A stretch of DNA of 64,000 bases from Sphingobacterium spiritivorum. GTDB taxonomy: Bacteria; Bacteroidota; Bacteroidia; Sphingobacteriales; Sphingobacteriaceae. Made by a program: the position numbers and the translations under genes. Below, piece by piece: positions 1-8,639 of this stretch. The stretch covers positions 4,650,001 to 4,714,000 of the forward strand of contig NZ_CP068082.1 of the NCBI RefSeq assembly GCF_016724845.1, given 5' to 3'. How positions within the stretch are numbered: the stretch's first letter is position 1; each line of letters starts with the position of its first letter. The notes under the pieces were generated by a model. It ran no database searches. It saw only the letters and a list, made by a program, of their open reading frames with translations, and had not been told where the DNA came from.

Positions 1-613
1 TGTCCTGCATGGGTGTCCCTGCATCTCTTGACAAGGTGAGGTACTGTTCTAATAACCCCTGTTTTTCATCTTTACCGATGATATCGTTTTCACTCAGGCG
101 TCGTAGGCTTATGAAACCACTATCATTCACGATACGTTCAAACTGCGCAACGGCTTCCATAAAACGGTGGATTGCTTCCTTATCTCTGATTTCCTTTGGT
201 ATCAGCGTACCTTTGCAGAGCGAAGAGAAATTGCTTTGCATCCGCATCCGATCTTTGGTAGTTTTGGTCAGGAATAAATAGCAATAATGGTTCAAGAAAG
301 GGCGTTCGTTGAAATGTTGTTGGTAGGATTTGCCTAAAAAACTTAAATTCTCACCAGCAATATCTGGTGCATAGTTTTCCTTAATGTACCAGTCTTGTTT
401 ATGGATGACCGTATAATCGGGCAAGGTCTTGATAGCTTTATGCCAAGCGGAATGAATCGCTTCGTATTCCGCAGAAGCTACTGTGAATAGTTCTGGTAAG
501 CGTACTTCAAAACAAGCGGTAATATCTGCATCCTTGGACAGGATACAATTATTTTCTACTGCCAACAAAGGAAACTTATTTTCCAACGTAGTGACTTTTG
601 CTACATTTCTCAT
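1..613 (-). CDS. traG: TraG, conjugation ATPase (N-terminal part only)
   Basis: Translation from the ATG at 611-613 gives a protein starting MRNVAKVTTLENKFPLLAVE that stays open to base 1, so about 204 residues are visible. This matches the N-terminus of the Bacteroidetes TraG family, the VirB4-like ATPase that powers assembly of the type IV secretion machine at the inner membrane. The Walker motifs would lie outside the window. Its start overlaps the stop of traF (610-612) by a few bases, which suggests translational coupling in the traE-F-G operon. The family call rests on this N-terminal pattern and on gene order. Confidence 0.8.
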   Translation of the reverse strand, partial: MRNVAKVTTLENKFPLLAVENNCILSKDADITACFEVRLPELFTVASAEYEAIHSAWHKAIKTLPDYTVIHKQDWYIKENYAPDIAGENLSFLGKSYQQHFNERPFLNHYCYLFLTKTTKDRMRMQSNFSSLCKGTLIPKEIRDKEAIHRFMEAVAQFERIVNDSGFISLRRLSENDIIGKDEKQGLLEQYLTLSRDAGTPMQD

Positions 614-942
614 ACGGCAGTTGATTTAGAGGTGGACTTTAAATAACGATGCACAGGCTTGCGACAGATGATGTAATGGGGATGCCTTTTTATTGCGCCG
701 ATTTTCATCAATCCGTGTTCACCATACTTTTGATTGAGTGAAAAGGTCTGCCATACAATTAGCGAAGCACCACCAATTCCTAAAGACAGACAGATGTAAG
801 AATTAACCCCAGCCATGTAAAGTATCATGACCAGGATCAATGTCCCAAGTAATCCGCCGGCGAAGATGAATAGGTACTGCGCTTTCAGTCCCTTAAATTC
901 TACTGTTCTTCCAATGCCTTTGTTGATGTTGTAATTACTCAT
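610..942 (-). CDS. traF: TraF (DUF4133) conjugative transfer membrane protein
   Basis: 110 residues starting MSNYNINKGIGRTVEFKGLK. Two hydrophobic segments lie at about residues 23-45 and 48-66, followed by a basic tail. This is the pattern of DUF4133/TraF, a small inner-membrane part of the Bacteroidetes transfer apparatus, VirB3-like in size and position. The frame is open further upstream, but the ATG at 942 fits the family start and avoids overlapping traE. The traE stop is 11 bases upstream, and traG starts over its stop codon. Confidence 0.85.
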   Translation of the reverse strand: MSNYNINKGIGRTVEFKGLKAQYLFIFAGGLLGTLILVMILYMAGVNSYICLSLGIGGASLIVWQTFSLNQKYGEHGLMKIGAIKRHPHYIICRKPVHRYLKSTSKSTAV

Positions 943-953
943 AGGGCAAAGGA

Positions 954-1259
954 TTAAAGGAAAAATGAACGAAGAATGGTAGCAGCTACAATAAGGAAGA
1001 TACAGGCACCGAACCACGATGCCGCCGTTTTACTGGTATCGGGATCTCCGCTACTGAACTTGTTGTACACTTTAACACCTCCGATGAGTCCTACTACGGC
1101 ACCAATAGCGTAGATAAGCTGTGTGGCGGGATCGAAATAAGAGGTGACCATTTGGGTAGCTTCTGTGATACCTGCTGTACCATTTCCCTGGGCGAATGCA
1201 CCGATTCCTGAGAGCATCAATGTAGCTGCCAGCAAAACTTTTTTTCTTTGTTTTTTCAT
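954..1259 (-). CDS. traE: TraE (DUF4134) conjugative transfer membrane protein
   Basis: 101 residues starting MKKQRKKVLLAA. There is a probable signal peptide up to about residue 24 (GIGAFAQ) and two membrane segments (about 50-68 and 80-98). This is the DUF4134/TraE family, with the size and topology of a VirB2-like pilin. In other elements traE follows traD directly. Here a 4.3-kb mercury operon separates them (see findings). A conserved paired motif at 1350-1382 lies about 100 bases upstream and may carry the regulation of traE-F-G. Confidence 0.85.
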   Translation of the reverse strand: MKKQRKKVLLAATLMLSGIGAFAQGNGTAGITEATQMVTSYFDPATQLIYAIGAVVGLIGGVKVYNKFSSGDPDTSKTAASWFGACIFLIVAATILRSFFL

Positions 1260-1349
1260 GATTAAACACATTAATTTGTTATTGTATTCCCACTTCTCGC
1301 GGGCTTTCTGAACAAAGGTGTTTCAGAAATCAAGGCGTTATAATAAAGT

Positions 1350-1382
1350 GACAGTCAAAGGAATGATTTGGCAGTGAGTGGC
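1350..1382 (-). promoter_or_regulatory. Paired ICE operator-like motif upstream of traE
   Basis: GACAGTCAAAGGA (1350-1362) and GGCAGTGAGTGGC (1370-1382) sit 20 bases apart start to start. They resemble the pairs at 5674-5706, 8843-8875, 10910-10942 and 21638-21670. Orientation is consistent with the downstream minus-strand traE. The rest of the 1260-1637 gap holds no gene that I can support apart from the mer promoter. Confidence 0.45.
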
Positions 1383-1565
1383 GTTATAGTTGATAATGGA
1401 GCATGAAAAAATGCCAAACATTTCGATACAGAATAGCTGATAAAATTTCTCCCTTATGATTTTATAAGTTTTCCATTATCCTAAAAAGACACTGGGTATT
1501 TATTTATCCCCTTAACAAAGTCCCAAGAGACCCACCGCTTAAAAAAAAGATTTATTAAAATTATC

Positions 1566-1607
1566 ATTTAAGTATTTGCTTAAATAAGAAAACTATTTGT
1601 ATTTTTG
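1566..1607 (+). promoter_or_regulatory. Promoter and palindromic operator of the mer operon
   Basis: A Bacteroidetes-type promoter is visible: TTTG at 1575-1578 (-33) and TATTTTTG at 1600-1607 (-7), with 21 bases between. The -33 box lies inside the inverted repeat ATTTAAG-TATTTG-CTTAAAT (1566-1585). It also overlaps TTGCTTAAATAAG (1576-1588), which recurs upstream of the second ArsR-merTP cassette at 24871-24883. This is probably the binding site of the adjacent ArsR-family repressor. Confidence 0.6.
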
Positions 1608-1637
1608 CTGCGTTATTAAATCCTAAACAAGGAAATT

Positions 1638-2015
1638 ATGGAAAACAATCAATCGTGTATCCGTGTGTTTGCCGACAAGGTTCAAATAGACAATTGTAGA
1701 GTAATACTTCAAACCAACGACAAGGCATTCAGCCAACTGAGTGGACTTTTAGCATTGGCAGGAAACGAAGTAAGGTTGAAAATCTTATTTCTCTTAGAAG
1801 AAGAAAACGAACTCTGCCCTTGCGACCTTTCAGACATTCTCGGAATGAGCATTCCTGCCGTTTCGCAACACCTCAGAAAACTAAAAGACGGAAACGTCAT
1901 TGAAGGGAGAAGAGAAGGACAAACCATTTTCTACTCTTTGAAACAAGAGCAACTGACTTTACTTCGTCCATTTTTTAAACACATCATAAACAATTCAAAA
2001 AAGGAAACAGTATGA
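1638..2015 (+). CDS. ArsR-family metal-responsive repressor of the mer operon
   Basis: 125 residues with a winged HTH. The recognition region is at about residues 63-82 (LSDILGMSIPAVSQHLRKL). It carries Cys60-x-Cys62 just before the HTH, the place of the ArsR-type metal site, and further Cys at 7 and 20. It heads the mercury operon where Proteobacteria would have MerR, so it probably binds Hg(II) and lifts repression; that ligand is inferred. Its stop overlaps the merTP start by 4 bases (ATGA). A close relative lies at 24905-25270 in front of a second merTP gene. Confidence 0.8.
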   Translation: MENNQSCIRVFADKVQIDNCRVILQTNDKAFSQLSGLLALAGNEVRLKILFLLEEENELCPCDLSDILGMSIPAVSQHLRKLKDGNVIEGRREGQTIFYSLKQEQLTLLRPFFKHIINNSKKETV

Positions 2016-2617
2016 ACAAGAAAAACAACAGATTTGTCGGAGCGGGAGTGCTTTCGGCAGTAGCAGCATCACTTTGCTGCATTACACCTGTATTGGCTCT
2101 TATTTCAGGAGCGTCAGGAGTGGCATCTACATTTTCGTGGATGGAACCAGCAAGACCTTATCTAATCGGTATCACTGTTTTGGTGTTGGGTTTTGCTTGG
2201 TATCAGAAACTTAAACCACGAACAGCCGAAGAAATTCAATGTGATTGCGAAGAAGACGAAAAGAAACCCTTTATGCAGACCAAAACATTCTTGGGAATTG
2301 TAACCGTATTTGCAGCCTTGATGCTCGCTTTTCCGAACTACGCACACATTTTCTATCCTTCAAACGACAACAAGGAAGTTGTAATCGTCAATGCTTCTGA
2401 CATCCAAACGGTAACTTTTGATGTAAAAGGAATGACTTGCAATGGTTGTGCTTCACACGTAGAAAATGATGTGAACAAATTGCCAGGCATTGTTAAGGTA
2501 GATGCGATTTATGAAGAAGCGACTGCCAAAGTAGAATTTGACCAAACCAAAGTGAGTCTTGCTCAAATTGAAGAAGCCATCAACGGTACAGGTTACAAAG
2601 TGGTTGGCAAGAAATAG
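2012..2617 (+). CDS. merTP: MerTP: mercuric ion transporter fused to MerP-like domain
   Basis: 201 residues. The N-terminal MerT part has three membrane segments, with the vicinal pair Cys22-Cys23 in the first (SLCCITP) and Cys77-x-Cys79 in the loop after the second. The C-terminal part (about 130-200) is a heavy-metal-associated domain with GMTCNGC (Cys143, Cys146). MerT moves Hg(II) across the inner membrane to MerA, and the fused domain takes the place of a separate MerP. It is coupled to the regulator by a 4-base overlap and lies upstream of merB and merA. Confidence 0.9.
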   Translation: MNKKNNRFVGAGVLSAVAASLCCITPVLALISGASGVASTFSWMEPARPYLIGITVLVLGFAWYQKLKPRTAEEIQCDCEEDEKKPFMQTKTFLGIVTVFAALMLAFPNYAHIFYPSNDNKEVVIVNASDIQTVTFDVKGMTCNGCASHVENDVNKLPGIVKVDAIYEEATAKVEFDQTKVSLAQIEEAINGTGYKVVGKK

Positions 2618-2664
2618 TATTTTTTTGCCCCTCGTATTTAAGAACTTAATTAAATAATTATACT

Positions 2665-3012
2665 ATGAAAAAGAATTTAATTCTATTGAGTGCTTTGTTC
2701 CTAATTGGAATTGCTCAGCTTAATGCTCAATGTTGCAAACCGACTGACAGTAAAGCACAAACAGCAAATACAAACCAGCAAGAAGGTAAGACCCTGCAAC
2801 TGAAAATCACGGGAATGACTTGTGCAGGTTGTTCCAACCATATTTCAAATGCCCTCAAAGAAGTGGACGGCATTATTGAACACAAAGTGGAATATCCGGG
2901 CGATTTGGCAACTATCCAGTACGACCCAAGCAAAACAAATCCTGAAGCTATCATAAAAGTAATTGAAAAAACAGGTTATAAAGCCGAAATCATTAAAGAA
3001 AATTCTAAATAA
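2665..3012 (+). CDS. Periplasmic MerP-like heavy-metal-binding protein
   Basis: 115 residues with a signal peptide (about 1-22). The mature protein begins with a Cys23-Cys24 pair and contains one HMA domain with GMTCAGC (Cys53, Cys56). It probably binds Hg(II) in the periplasm and hands it to MerTP. It lies 47 bases after merTP and 1 base before the next ATG, so it belongs to the operon. The family is clear; the choice of mercury over another soft metal rests on context. Confidence 0.8.
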   Translation: MKKNLILLSALFLIGIAQLNAQCCKPTDSKAQTANTNQQEGKTLQLKITGMTCAGCSNHISNALKEVDGIIEHKVEYPGDLATIQYDPSKTNPEAIIKVIEKTGYKAEIIKENSK

Positions 3013-3013
3013 T

Positions 3014-3310
3014 ATGAAAACTGTAAAATTAATTTTAGGCATTGTTACTATCGGGATGATAGTAGCTAGTTGTAATAAAGAAGTACAGGAACCGGAAGTA
3101 AAACCAACAAATTCTTCAACTCCCGGTACTAATTCTTCCACCCCAACAGGTACTTCGACCATTTCTTACACAGATTTGAGTGCGGAACAAAGCACCATTG
3201 CGATTGGGGCAACCACAAAAGTAACAGCTACAGCAACAGGAGATGGTCTTTCTTATATCTGGAGTGCATCAGATGGCGATATTATAGGAAGTAAAGCATG
3301 TTTGCAGTAA
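3014..3310 (+). CDS. Small lipoprotein in the mer operon, probably C-terminally truncated
   Basis: 98 residues from the ATG at 3014. There is a lipoprotein signal with lipobox-like IVASC, so Cys18 would be the lipidated residue. A Ser/Thr/Pro/Asn-rich linker follows, then the start of what looks like a PKD/Ig-like beta domain (ISYTDLSAEQSTIAIGATTK onward). The domain stops abruptly after SDGDIIGSKACLQ, where such domains normally continue for several strands, so a frameshift or deletion near 3290 is likely. It sits between the merP-like gene and merB. No function can be assigned. Confidence 0.6.
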   Translation: MKTVKLILGIVTIGMIVASCNKEVQEPEVKPTNSSTPGTNSSTPTGTSTISYTDLSAEQSTIAIGATTKVTATATGDGLSYIWSASDGDIIGSKACLQ

Positions 3311-3329
3311 AACCCAAAATAGAAAACTT

Positions 3330-3941
3330 ATGAAAAATCAACGAAAATATATTGACGGTCAATTAAACGACATTCTTTTTTCTGAATTTAAGATAAAGAA
3401 TAGCGATTTTATTTTACGAATATTTCAAGAATTGATGCAAGGCAGTTCTATATCTAAAAACAGATTTTATAAACTAATAAAAGTGTCCAAAGATAAAGCG
3501 GACGCTATTTTGAATAAACTGGGCGAAACCGATGTACAAGGAAATATTATTGCATTTTCTGGTCTATCTACAGTTCCTACCAAACATCGCTTTATTGTAA
3601 ATGGTAAGATGTTATACACATGGTGTGTAGTAGATGCCATTCTGTTTGCTGAATGGTTAGATGTGGAAGTCAATGTTCATTCGTCCGACCCAATTGATAG
3701 TTCTCTCATAGAATTACAAATAAACGGAGGTCAGCTATTATGGACAACTCCTTATCCTTTATTTATTTCTTGGGTAGAATCTGTTGACACCTGCAATATT
3801 AAAGGGTCGCTATGTAATCACGTTTCATTTTTTGCAAGCGAAAGAACAGCAAAACAATGGTTAAAAAATAATCCTGATGGAAAAATATTGACGCTTGAGG
3901 ATTTCTTTGAGCCTAAAAACATAGGAATGAAATGTTGTTAA
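3330..3941 (+). CDS. merB: Alkylmercury (organomercurial) lyase MerB
   Basis: 203 residues. MerB breaks the C-Hg bond of organomercurials by protonolysis and passes Hg(II) to MerA. The catalytic set is visible: Cys99 and Asp102 in TWCVVD, and Cys162 in SLCNHVSFFAS, matching Cys96, Asp99 and Cys159 of the classic enzyme. The surrounding GLSTVPTKHRF is also typical. The N-terminal 75 residues form the helix-rich domain of the family. Full length and directly upstream of merA, it makes this a broad-spectrum resistance operon. Confidence 0.9.
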   Translation: MKNQRKYIDGQLNDILFSEFKIKNSDFILRIFQELMQGSSISKNRFYKLIKVSKDKADAILNKLGETDVQGNIIAFSGLSTVPTKHRFIVNGKMLYTWCVVDAILFAEWLDVEVNVHSSDPIDSSLIELQINGGQLLWTTPYPLFISWVESVDTCNIKGSLCNHVSFFASERTAKQWLKNNPDGKILTLEDFFEPKNIGMKCC

Positions 3942-3971
3942 GTATAGTCCTAAATAAATTAAAAAAATAAG

Positions 3972-5624
3972 ATGAAAGAAGAAAAAATAAAATTGGAAAT
4001 TGCAGGTATGACCTGCGACCATTGTGCCACAGGAATAAAAAAAATGCTTTCACAAAATGAGGGTGTTAAAGAAGCCAATGTGAGCTACCCAAAAGCTACT
4101 TGTGAATGTTCTTTTGACCCTACCAAAACAAGTAAAGAAGAAATCATCAATACCATTAACGGCACAAAAAACTATCGTGTAAAAAGTGAAATTTCTGAAA
4201 ATGGAAATAGTAGGAATAATCAATTTGATTTAATAATTATCGGTGGTGGTTCGGTTGCATTTTCGGCAGCTATCAAAGCCGAAAGTTTAGGTTTATCGAC
4301 CTTAATGGTAAACGGTGGTTTGGACTTTGGCGGTACTTGTGTCAACGTGGGTTGTGTGCCTTCTAAAAATCTTATTCGTGCAGGCGAGTCGGCTTATCAC
4401 GCTACACATTCCAACTTTGAAGGCATCAAGCCAAAAGGAGTTGATATTGATTTCGCTCAAATCATCAAAGACAAGAAAAAATTAGTAGCCACACTTCAAG
4501 AGAAAAAATATATGGATGTGGTAAGCGATTTTGAAAACCTGACTATGCTAAAAGGTTGGGCAAAATTCAAAGACAACAAAACCATTTTGGTTGATGGCAA
4601 GGAATACAAAGCCTTCAAATTTTTAATTGCTGCGGGAGCTACGACCAACATTCCGACTATTGAAGGATTGGACAAAATTGACTACTTGACCAACGTTTCC
4701 CTTTTCGACTTGGAAGAAAAACCCGAAAGCTTGACCATTATGGGAGCAGGTTACATAGGTTTGGAAATTGCAATGGCGTACAATCGTTTAGGCGTTAAAG
4801 TCCGAATCATTGAATTTACCGACCGTGTTCTACGGACACAAACCCCAGACATCAGTGAAGCATTGGAAACCCAAATGCGAAAAGAAGGCATTGAAATCTT
4901 ACCTAATTTCAGAGCCGTGAAATTCGAGAAACAAGGGAATGAAACCATCATTCACTGTAAATGTGCTGACGGTTCATTTACGCAAATTATAGAAAAAGGT
5001 AAGGTAGTAATTGCCACAGGCACAAAAGCCAATACAAGCCAATTAGGGTTAGATAACATTGGTTTGGAACTCACCAAAAGCGGACATATCGCTGTAAATG
5101 AAAAAATGGAAACCAATCTACCTAACATTTACGCAGCAGGTGACGTAACCAACACCCCTGCATTTGTTTATACAGCCGCTTTTGAAGGTAAAATTGCCGT
5201 TGAAAATGCGTTCTCAGGAACAGATAATAAAGCCGATTATTCTTCTTTACCTTGGGTGGTGTTTACTGACCCACAAATTGCAGGGGCAGGTTTAGATGAA
5301 GCACAGGCAGAATCAAAAGGCATTCCATTTGAAGTTTCAAAACTGGAACTTAAAGACGTACCGAGAGCCATTGCAGCAAACGACACAAGGGGTTTTATCA
5401 AACTCATTCGCAATACCGAAACTGACAAACTGATAGGTGCAAGAGTAGTTGCACCCGAAGGCGGGGAACTTATTCAACTATTAAGTATGGCTATCAAATA
5501 CGGTATTACAGTAAGGGAATTGGCTGAGAGTTTCTATCCTTATTTGACATTAGGAGAAGGCATAAAATTAGCAGCCATAACATTTGGAAAGGACGTCTCA
5601 AAGTTGAGTTGTTGTGCGAGTTGA
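3972..5624 (+). CDS. merA: Mercuric reductase MerA with N-terminal HMA domain
   Basis: 550 residues. The NADPH- and FAD-dependent enzyme reduces Hg(II) to volatile Hg(0). Visible are an N-terminal HMA domain (GMTCDHC, Cys15 and Cys18), the FAD-binding motif IIGGGSVAFSAA (about 89-100), the redox-active disulfide GGTCVNVGCVPS (Cys123, Cys128), an NAD(P) motif MGAGYIGLEIA, and the C-terminal vicinal pair Cys547-Cys548 in SCCAS that takes over Hg(II). It has all the active residues and full length. It is the last gene of the operon, followed by a hairpin at 5723-5774. Confidence 0.95.
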   Translation: MKEEKIKLEIAGMTCDHCATGIKKMLSQNEGVKEANVSYPKATCECSFDPTKTSKEEIINTINGTKNYRVKSEISENGNSRNNQFDLIIIGGGSVAFSAAIKAESLGLSTLMVNGGLDFGGTCVNVGCVPSKNLIRAGESAYHATHSNFEGIKPKGVDIDFAQIIKDKKKLVATLQEKKYMDVVSDFENLTMLKGWAKFKDNKTILVDGKEYKAFKFLIAAGATTNIPTIEGLDKIDYLTNVSLFDLEEKPESLTIMGAGYIGLEIAMAYNRLGVKVRIIEFTDRVLRTQTPDISEALETQMRKEGIEILPNFRAVKFEKQGNETIIHCKCADGSFTQIIEKGKVVIATGTKANTSQLGLDNIGLELTKSGHIAVNEKMETNLPNIYAAGDVTNTPAFVYTAAFEGKIAVENAFSGTDNKADYSSLPWVVFTDPQIAGAGLDEAQAESKGIPFEVSKLELKDVPRAIAANDTRGFIKLIRNTETDKLIGARVVAPEGGELIQLLSMAIKYGITVRELAESFYPYLTLGEGIKLAAITFGKDVSKLSCCAS

Positions 5625-5673
5625 TGAATAGGTTTGTGCTTTTAGCCCCTAATTTCCACCGTTTTCCAAAATT

Positions 5674-5706
5674 GATAGTGAGAGGAATTACTTGGCAGTG
5701 AGTGCC
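5674..5706 (-). promoter_or_regulatory. Second copy of the paired operator-like motif, right flank of the mer insertion
   Basis: GATAGTGAGAGGA (5674-5686) and GGCAGTGAGTGCC (5694-5706) have the same 20-base spacing and order as 1350-1382. About 34 of 45 bases match the left copy. It lies downstream of traD and upstream of where traE would have started before the mer genes entered. Confidence 0.45.
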
Positions 5707-5722
5707 ATTTTAATTGGTAGCT

Positions 5723-5774
5723 ATTAGTAAGAAGCACATCGAACAAAATGATGTTCGACGTGCTTCTTACTAAT
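5723..5774. terminator. Bidirectional terminator hairpin between merA and the tra genes
   Basis: A 22-bp stem (5723-5744 with 5753-5774) has one mismatch and an 8-base loop. It lies between convergent merA and the minus-strand gene ending at 5790. The stem is AT-flanked and can serve either direction. Confidence 0.7.
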
Positions 5775-5789
5775 CCTCTTTTAAAGAGG

Positions 5790-6623
5790 TTACATTTTTC
5801 GCCCTTTGCTTCCTTGCTCTTTTTTTGAAAAGGAAACAGACTTGTTTTGGAGTTTTTTCTTGATCGTTTTTTCTTTCAGCACCATCAGATTTTCTGTTAT
5901 TATTTGTGGTAGGAATGTTTCCTTCCAGGGAATTGTCTTTGCTTCAAAATGAGATTTTAGACCTATACGCTTTAAATCTTCTTTGATATTCCAACCTCCG
6001 TTTCGGTTCCAACCAATTGGATCAAGATCTCTTTGAAAAGGAAATTGAACGGCGATAAGGTCTTTTGGAAATACCAGAATACTATCATAATCTAACTCTT
6101 GAAATTCGCGTGTTTTAGGGTTGTAGGGAATGATGTAAGCATTCGCTTCCTCGGAGAAATAATGATCTATTTCATCAAAGACAATTCCTTTTGACAAGAA
6201 ATCATCTTTGGGGCGAAGCATATCCATGCGTATATCAACATAAAATGTATGACCTTCAATATTGATTGTAGGAAGCATTCCCTTTTGGGTTCTGTCATTG
6301 AATGCCGTCTGATCCACCATCAAGTCGAAGTCTGTTTTATTTTCTAATTCTTGGGGTGTTAGCTTATACTTTTCTGCCATTCCTGCTGGATCAAGCACAA
6401 CGAGTTCCGGTATCTTTACTGAAGTGTCTTCTCCGTTACTTATAAGGTTCGGAATGTTCTTCTCCTGTAGACTATAGTTAAAAGCGTAGCCATCTTCTAC
6501 ATCGCTCATTACGTAAATTGAAATGGTATTGACTGGATTGTTTTTTTTCCTTAACTCGACCTTATTTATATCGATCAAGAAATCTGTTCCCTCGATATTT
6601 ATACTGGGCAATTCTCTTTCCAT
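5790..6623 (-). CDS. ICE protein of unknown function with an internal repeat, next to traD
   Basis: 277 residues, no membrane segment, basic C-terminus (GSKGRKM). It contains a repeated element: LPSINIEG at residues 5-12 followed by hydrophobic and charged strands, and LPTINIEG at 117-124 with the same continuation. It therefore looks like two copies of one fold. I do not recognise the family; the position, between traD and traE in the transfer operon, is that of tra accessory proteins. The C-terminal SKGRKM also ends the DUF3945-type protein at 29151-30611. Confidence 0.7.
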   Translation of the reverse strand: MERELPSINIEGTDFLIDINKVELRKKNNPVNTISIYVMSDVEDGYAFNYSLQEKNIPNLISNGEDTSVKIPELVVLDPAGMAEKYKLTPQELENKTDFDLMVDQTAFNDRTQKGMLPTINIEGHTFYVDIRMDMLRPKDDFLSKGIVFDEIDHYFSEEANAYIIPYNPKTREFQELDYDSILVFPKDLIAVQFPFQRDLDPIGWNRNGGWNIKEDLKRIGLKSHFEAKTIPWKETFLPQIITENLMVLKEKTIKKKLQNKSVSFSKKEQGSKGRKM

Positions 6624-6653
6624 ACTTCGTTGTTTTAAAAGACAAAGGGAAGT

Positions 6654-7289
6654 CTATACAAACTCCCCAATGTCGAAATTTTCCAAATCATTTTTCCGCA
6701 AAGTGGAAGAACTGGTTTCCGTTTCAGAAGAAAGGCTACTATCCAATAGCTCTGCTATTTTACGAGAAGTGCCTTCCATAGAATTTTCCAAAAGGCTGAA
6801 TAATTCGGTTCCCTGTATTTTCTGAACTATAGCTATCGCTGTTTCCTTTTGAGATTGCTCCAGTTTTTCTTTTTGAAGCAGTATCCCCACGGAGCTTAGT
6901 TCTTCAAAGGTAACCCCTTGGGCGAAACCGTTATCGCCATCGGATAATTCGTACCTATTCCATTCTTCCTCCTCTTCCCCAAAATCAGGCATATTACTGA
7001 AAACTTCGTCCAGCTCTTCCTGCGGAATTTGAATGCCGACGTTTTCATTTTCGTCGTATTCTATGTCAAAATTATCAGGATTTATTTCTGGTTTTTCAAC
7101 TTGGCTTTCGGTGGCATTGTTTGGCACCGAAAGGCTTCTCTTAGGTCTAGGTTGCCCCATAATATCGGGCAGTTTAGGGTTGCTTTTTTCCTGTATCGGT
7201 TTTCTTTCTGAACTTTTTTTGATTACAATCTTGTCCTGCACAAGCAGGGCAATCACAATCAGCAGGCATATCACAATTACTATTTCCAT
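6654..7289 (-). CDS. traD: TraD-like conjugal transfer protein
   Basis: 211 residues: an N-terminal membrane segment (about 2-18, VIVICLLIVIALLV), a charged and Pro-rich linker, then an acidic stretch (about 85-115) with EEEEEW, and a helical C-terminal region. This is the layout of Bacteroidetes TraD, a membrane-anchored transfer protein of unknown mechanism. Its start is 2 bases from the stop of the upstream DUF3408 gene, so it belongs to the traA-B-D operon. Confidence 0.7.
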   Translation of the reverse strand: MEIVIVICLLIVIALLVQDKIVIKKSSERKPIQEKSNPKLPDIMGQPRPKRSLSVPNNATESQVEKPEINPDNFDIEYDENENVGIQIPQEELDEVFSNMPDFGEEEEEWNRYELSDGDNGFAQGVTFEELSSVGILLQKEKLEQSQKETAIAIVQKIQGTELFSLLENSMEGTSRKIAELLDSSLSSETETSSSTLRKNDLENFDIGEFV

Positions 7290-7291
7290 AA

Positions 7292-7696
7292 CTATAAAAT
7301 GGGTTTAAAACGTTCGTTGAAATAATCAGTAATATCATCCCCAAACTCCCTAAAGTGGTGTTCAAGGATGTTGTCGATATAAGAATAGAGTGTAGTCTTT
7401 TCTTCTCTTGTTAATTGCACAATGCGGATTAACCTTTCGTGGTATTCGGGACGTATGTAAACGACCTTGCCGTTACGCCCCGATGGAAACCGATTGACCA
7501 AAAACGTTTCCTCATAGTCCGCTTTCTTTGATGAACTGTTACGGACTTTTTCCCTGGGCTTTGTTTCCTTTGGTACATCCTGCTTTTTGTTATTGCTCGG
7601 TGGAGCAACAGGCTCATCGCCGCTTATGATGTTCATAAGGTATTCCTCATCAACATTGGGCTTTTCAAAATCGTTGTTTTTGTTATCTGAAGCCAT
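7292..7696 (-). CDS. DUF3408 protein (TraB-like) of the transfer operon
   Basis: 134 residues with a disordered, charged N-terminal half and a C-terminal DUF3408-like domain (about 65-134: VYIRPEYHERL, YIDNILEHHF). This is a ribbon-helix-helix-like fold found next to ParA in Bacteroidetes ICEs, where it probably works as the partner DNA-binding protein. It lies 12 bases after traA. The partner role is inferred from gene order. Confidence 0.75.
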   Translation of the reverse strand: MASDNKNNDFEKPNVDEEYLMNIISGDEPVAPPSNNKKQDVPKETKPREKVRNSSSKKADYEETFLVNRFPSGRNGKVVYIRPEYHERLIRIVQLTREEKTTLYSYIDNILEHHFREFGDDITDYFNERFKPIL

Positions 7697-7708
7697 ACTT
7701 TACTATTT

Positions 7709-8476
7709 TTATAGATGAGTGATTTTTAAAAATTCCTCGACAAACAAATCCATTTTAGTTGTTTTCATTAACTGTGGTTCGGCAGGCAGCAAACTTGACC
7801 GGAATACATAACTACCTGTATCGTCTGTTTCCTTTCGGAAACGCTTGCTATCCATTATTCTTGTTTCCATTATAGGCAGGTTGAGTTCTTTGATGACACT
7901 TTGATACGCATCATACAAACCTGTTTTTTCCCTGCCGTCCACTTGGTTCCAAAACAGCCACATCTCTTGTTCGGGATTGCCCTCGTCCGTTTTTGGAAGT
8001 CCGAGAAAGGCTTTGGTAAAGCTCAATGTACTTTCCACTACCAAACGGTCGGCAGTAATGGGCGAAAAGATGAAGTCCATTTTTTTTAAGGTAGTCAGTA
8101 CGCCTTTGGTATTGGCTGTTCCCGGCAGGTCGAAGAAAATAACATCCGGTACAACCACCGACTGGCTTCTGTATTCCGATGCTTTCTCCAAAGCTGTTTC
8201 AGCTTTGCATTTAATAATCGGGTACGCTTTTTTGTTGATGGCTTGAAACTGCTTCATTGCCGCCTTTTTATGGTAGTCGTTCTGCATTATGGTTCTCTTA
8301 TCCCGTTCACGCATATTGGTCAGGCTGTGCTGCGGAAAGTCACAGTCCATCACCAGCACATTAAAACCTAAACGGTAGTGAAGCACACTTGCCAGCAAAG
8401 TGGTCATTGTAGATTTTCCCACACCGCCTTTTTGGGTGGAGAAGCTGATTTTTAAAGTTTTCTTTGTTGTTTCCAT
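7709..8476 (-). CDS. traA: TraA, ParA-family ATPase
   Basis: 255 residues. The deviant Walker A KGGVGKST (16-23), the Walker A' region VMDCDFPQHSL and the switch motif FFDLPGTANTKG are visible, so this is a ParA/MinD-type ATPase. In these ICEs it heads the first tra operon and may act in element maintenance or in positioning the transfer complex. The long non-coding stretch upstream (8477-9176) separates it from the divergent mob genes. Confidence 0.85.
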   Translation of the reverse strand: METTKKTLKISFSTQKGGVGKSTMTTLLASVLHYRLGFNVLVMDCDFPQHSLTNMRERDKRTIMQNDYHKKAAMKQFQAINKKAYPIIKCKAETALEKASEYRSQSVVVPDVIFFDLPGTANTKGVLTTLKKMDFIFSPITADRLVVESTLSFTKAFLGLPKTDEGNPEQEMWLFWNQVDGREKTGLYDAYQSVIKELNLPIMETRIMDSKRFRKETDDTGSYVFRSSLLPAEPQLMKTTKMDLFVEEFLKITHL

Positions 8477-8639
8477 TATTTAAAAATTTATTGTTACACA
8501 CTTTATTTGTTTTGCAGGATTGAATATTGGTTTATCTGATTATTACCTCATTCCTATATTCCTGCATTCCCTTTTGGGTACTTTCCTGCACAGGTATCTG
8601 CTTTCATTTTTGCCTTGTCAGGTACATTCTTTGGTAAGT

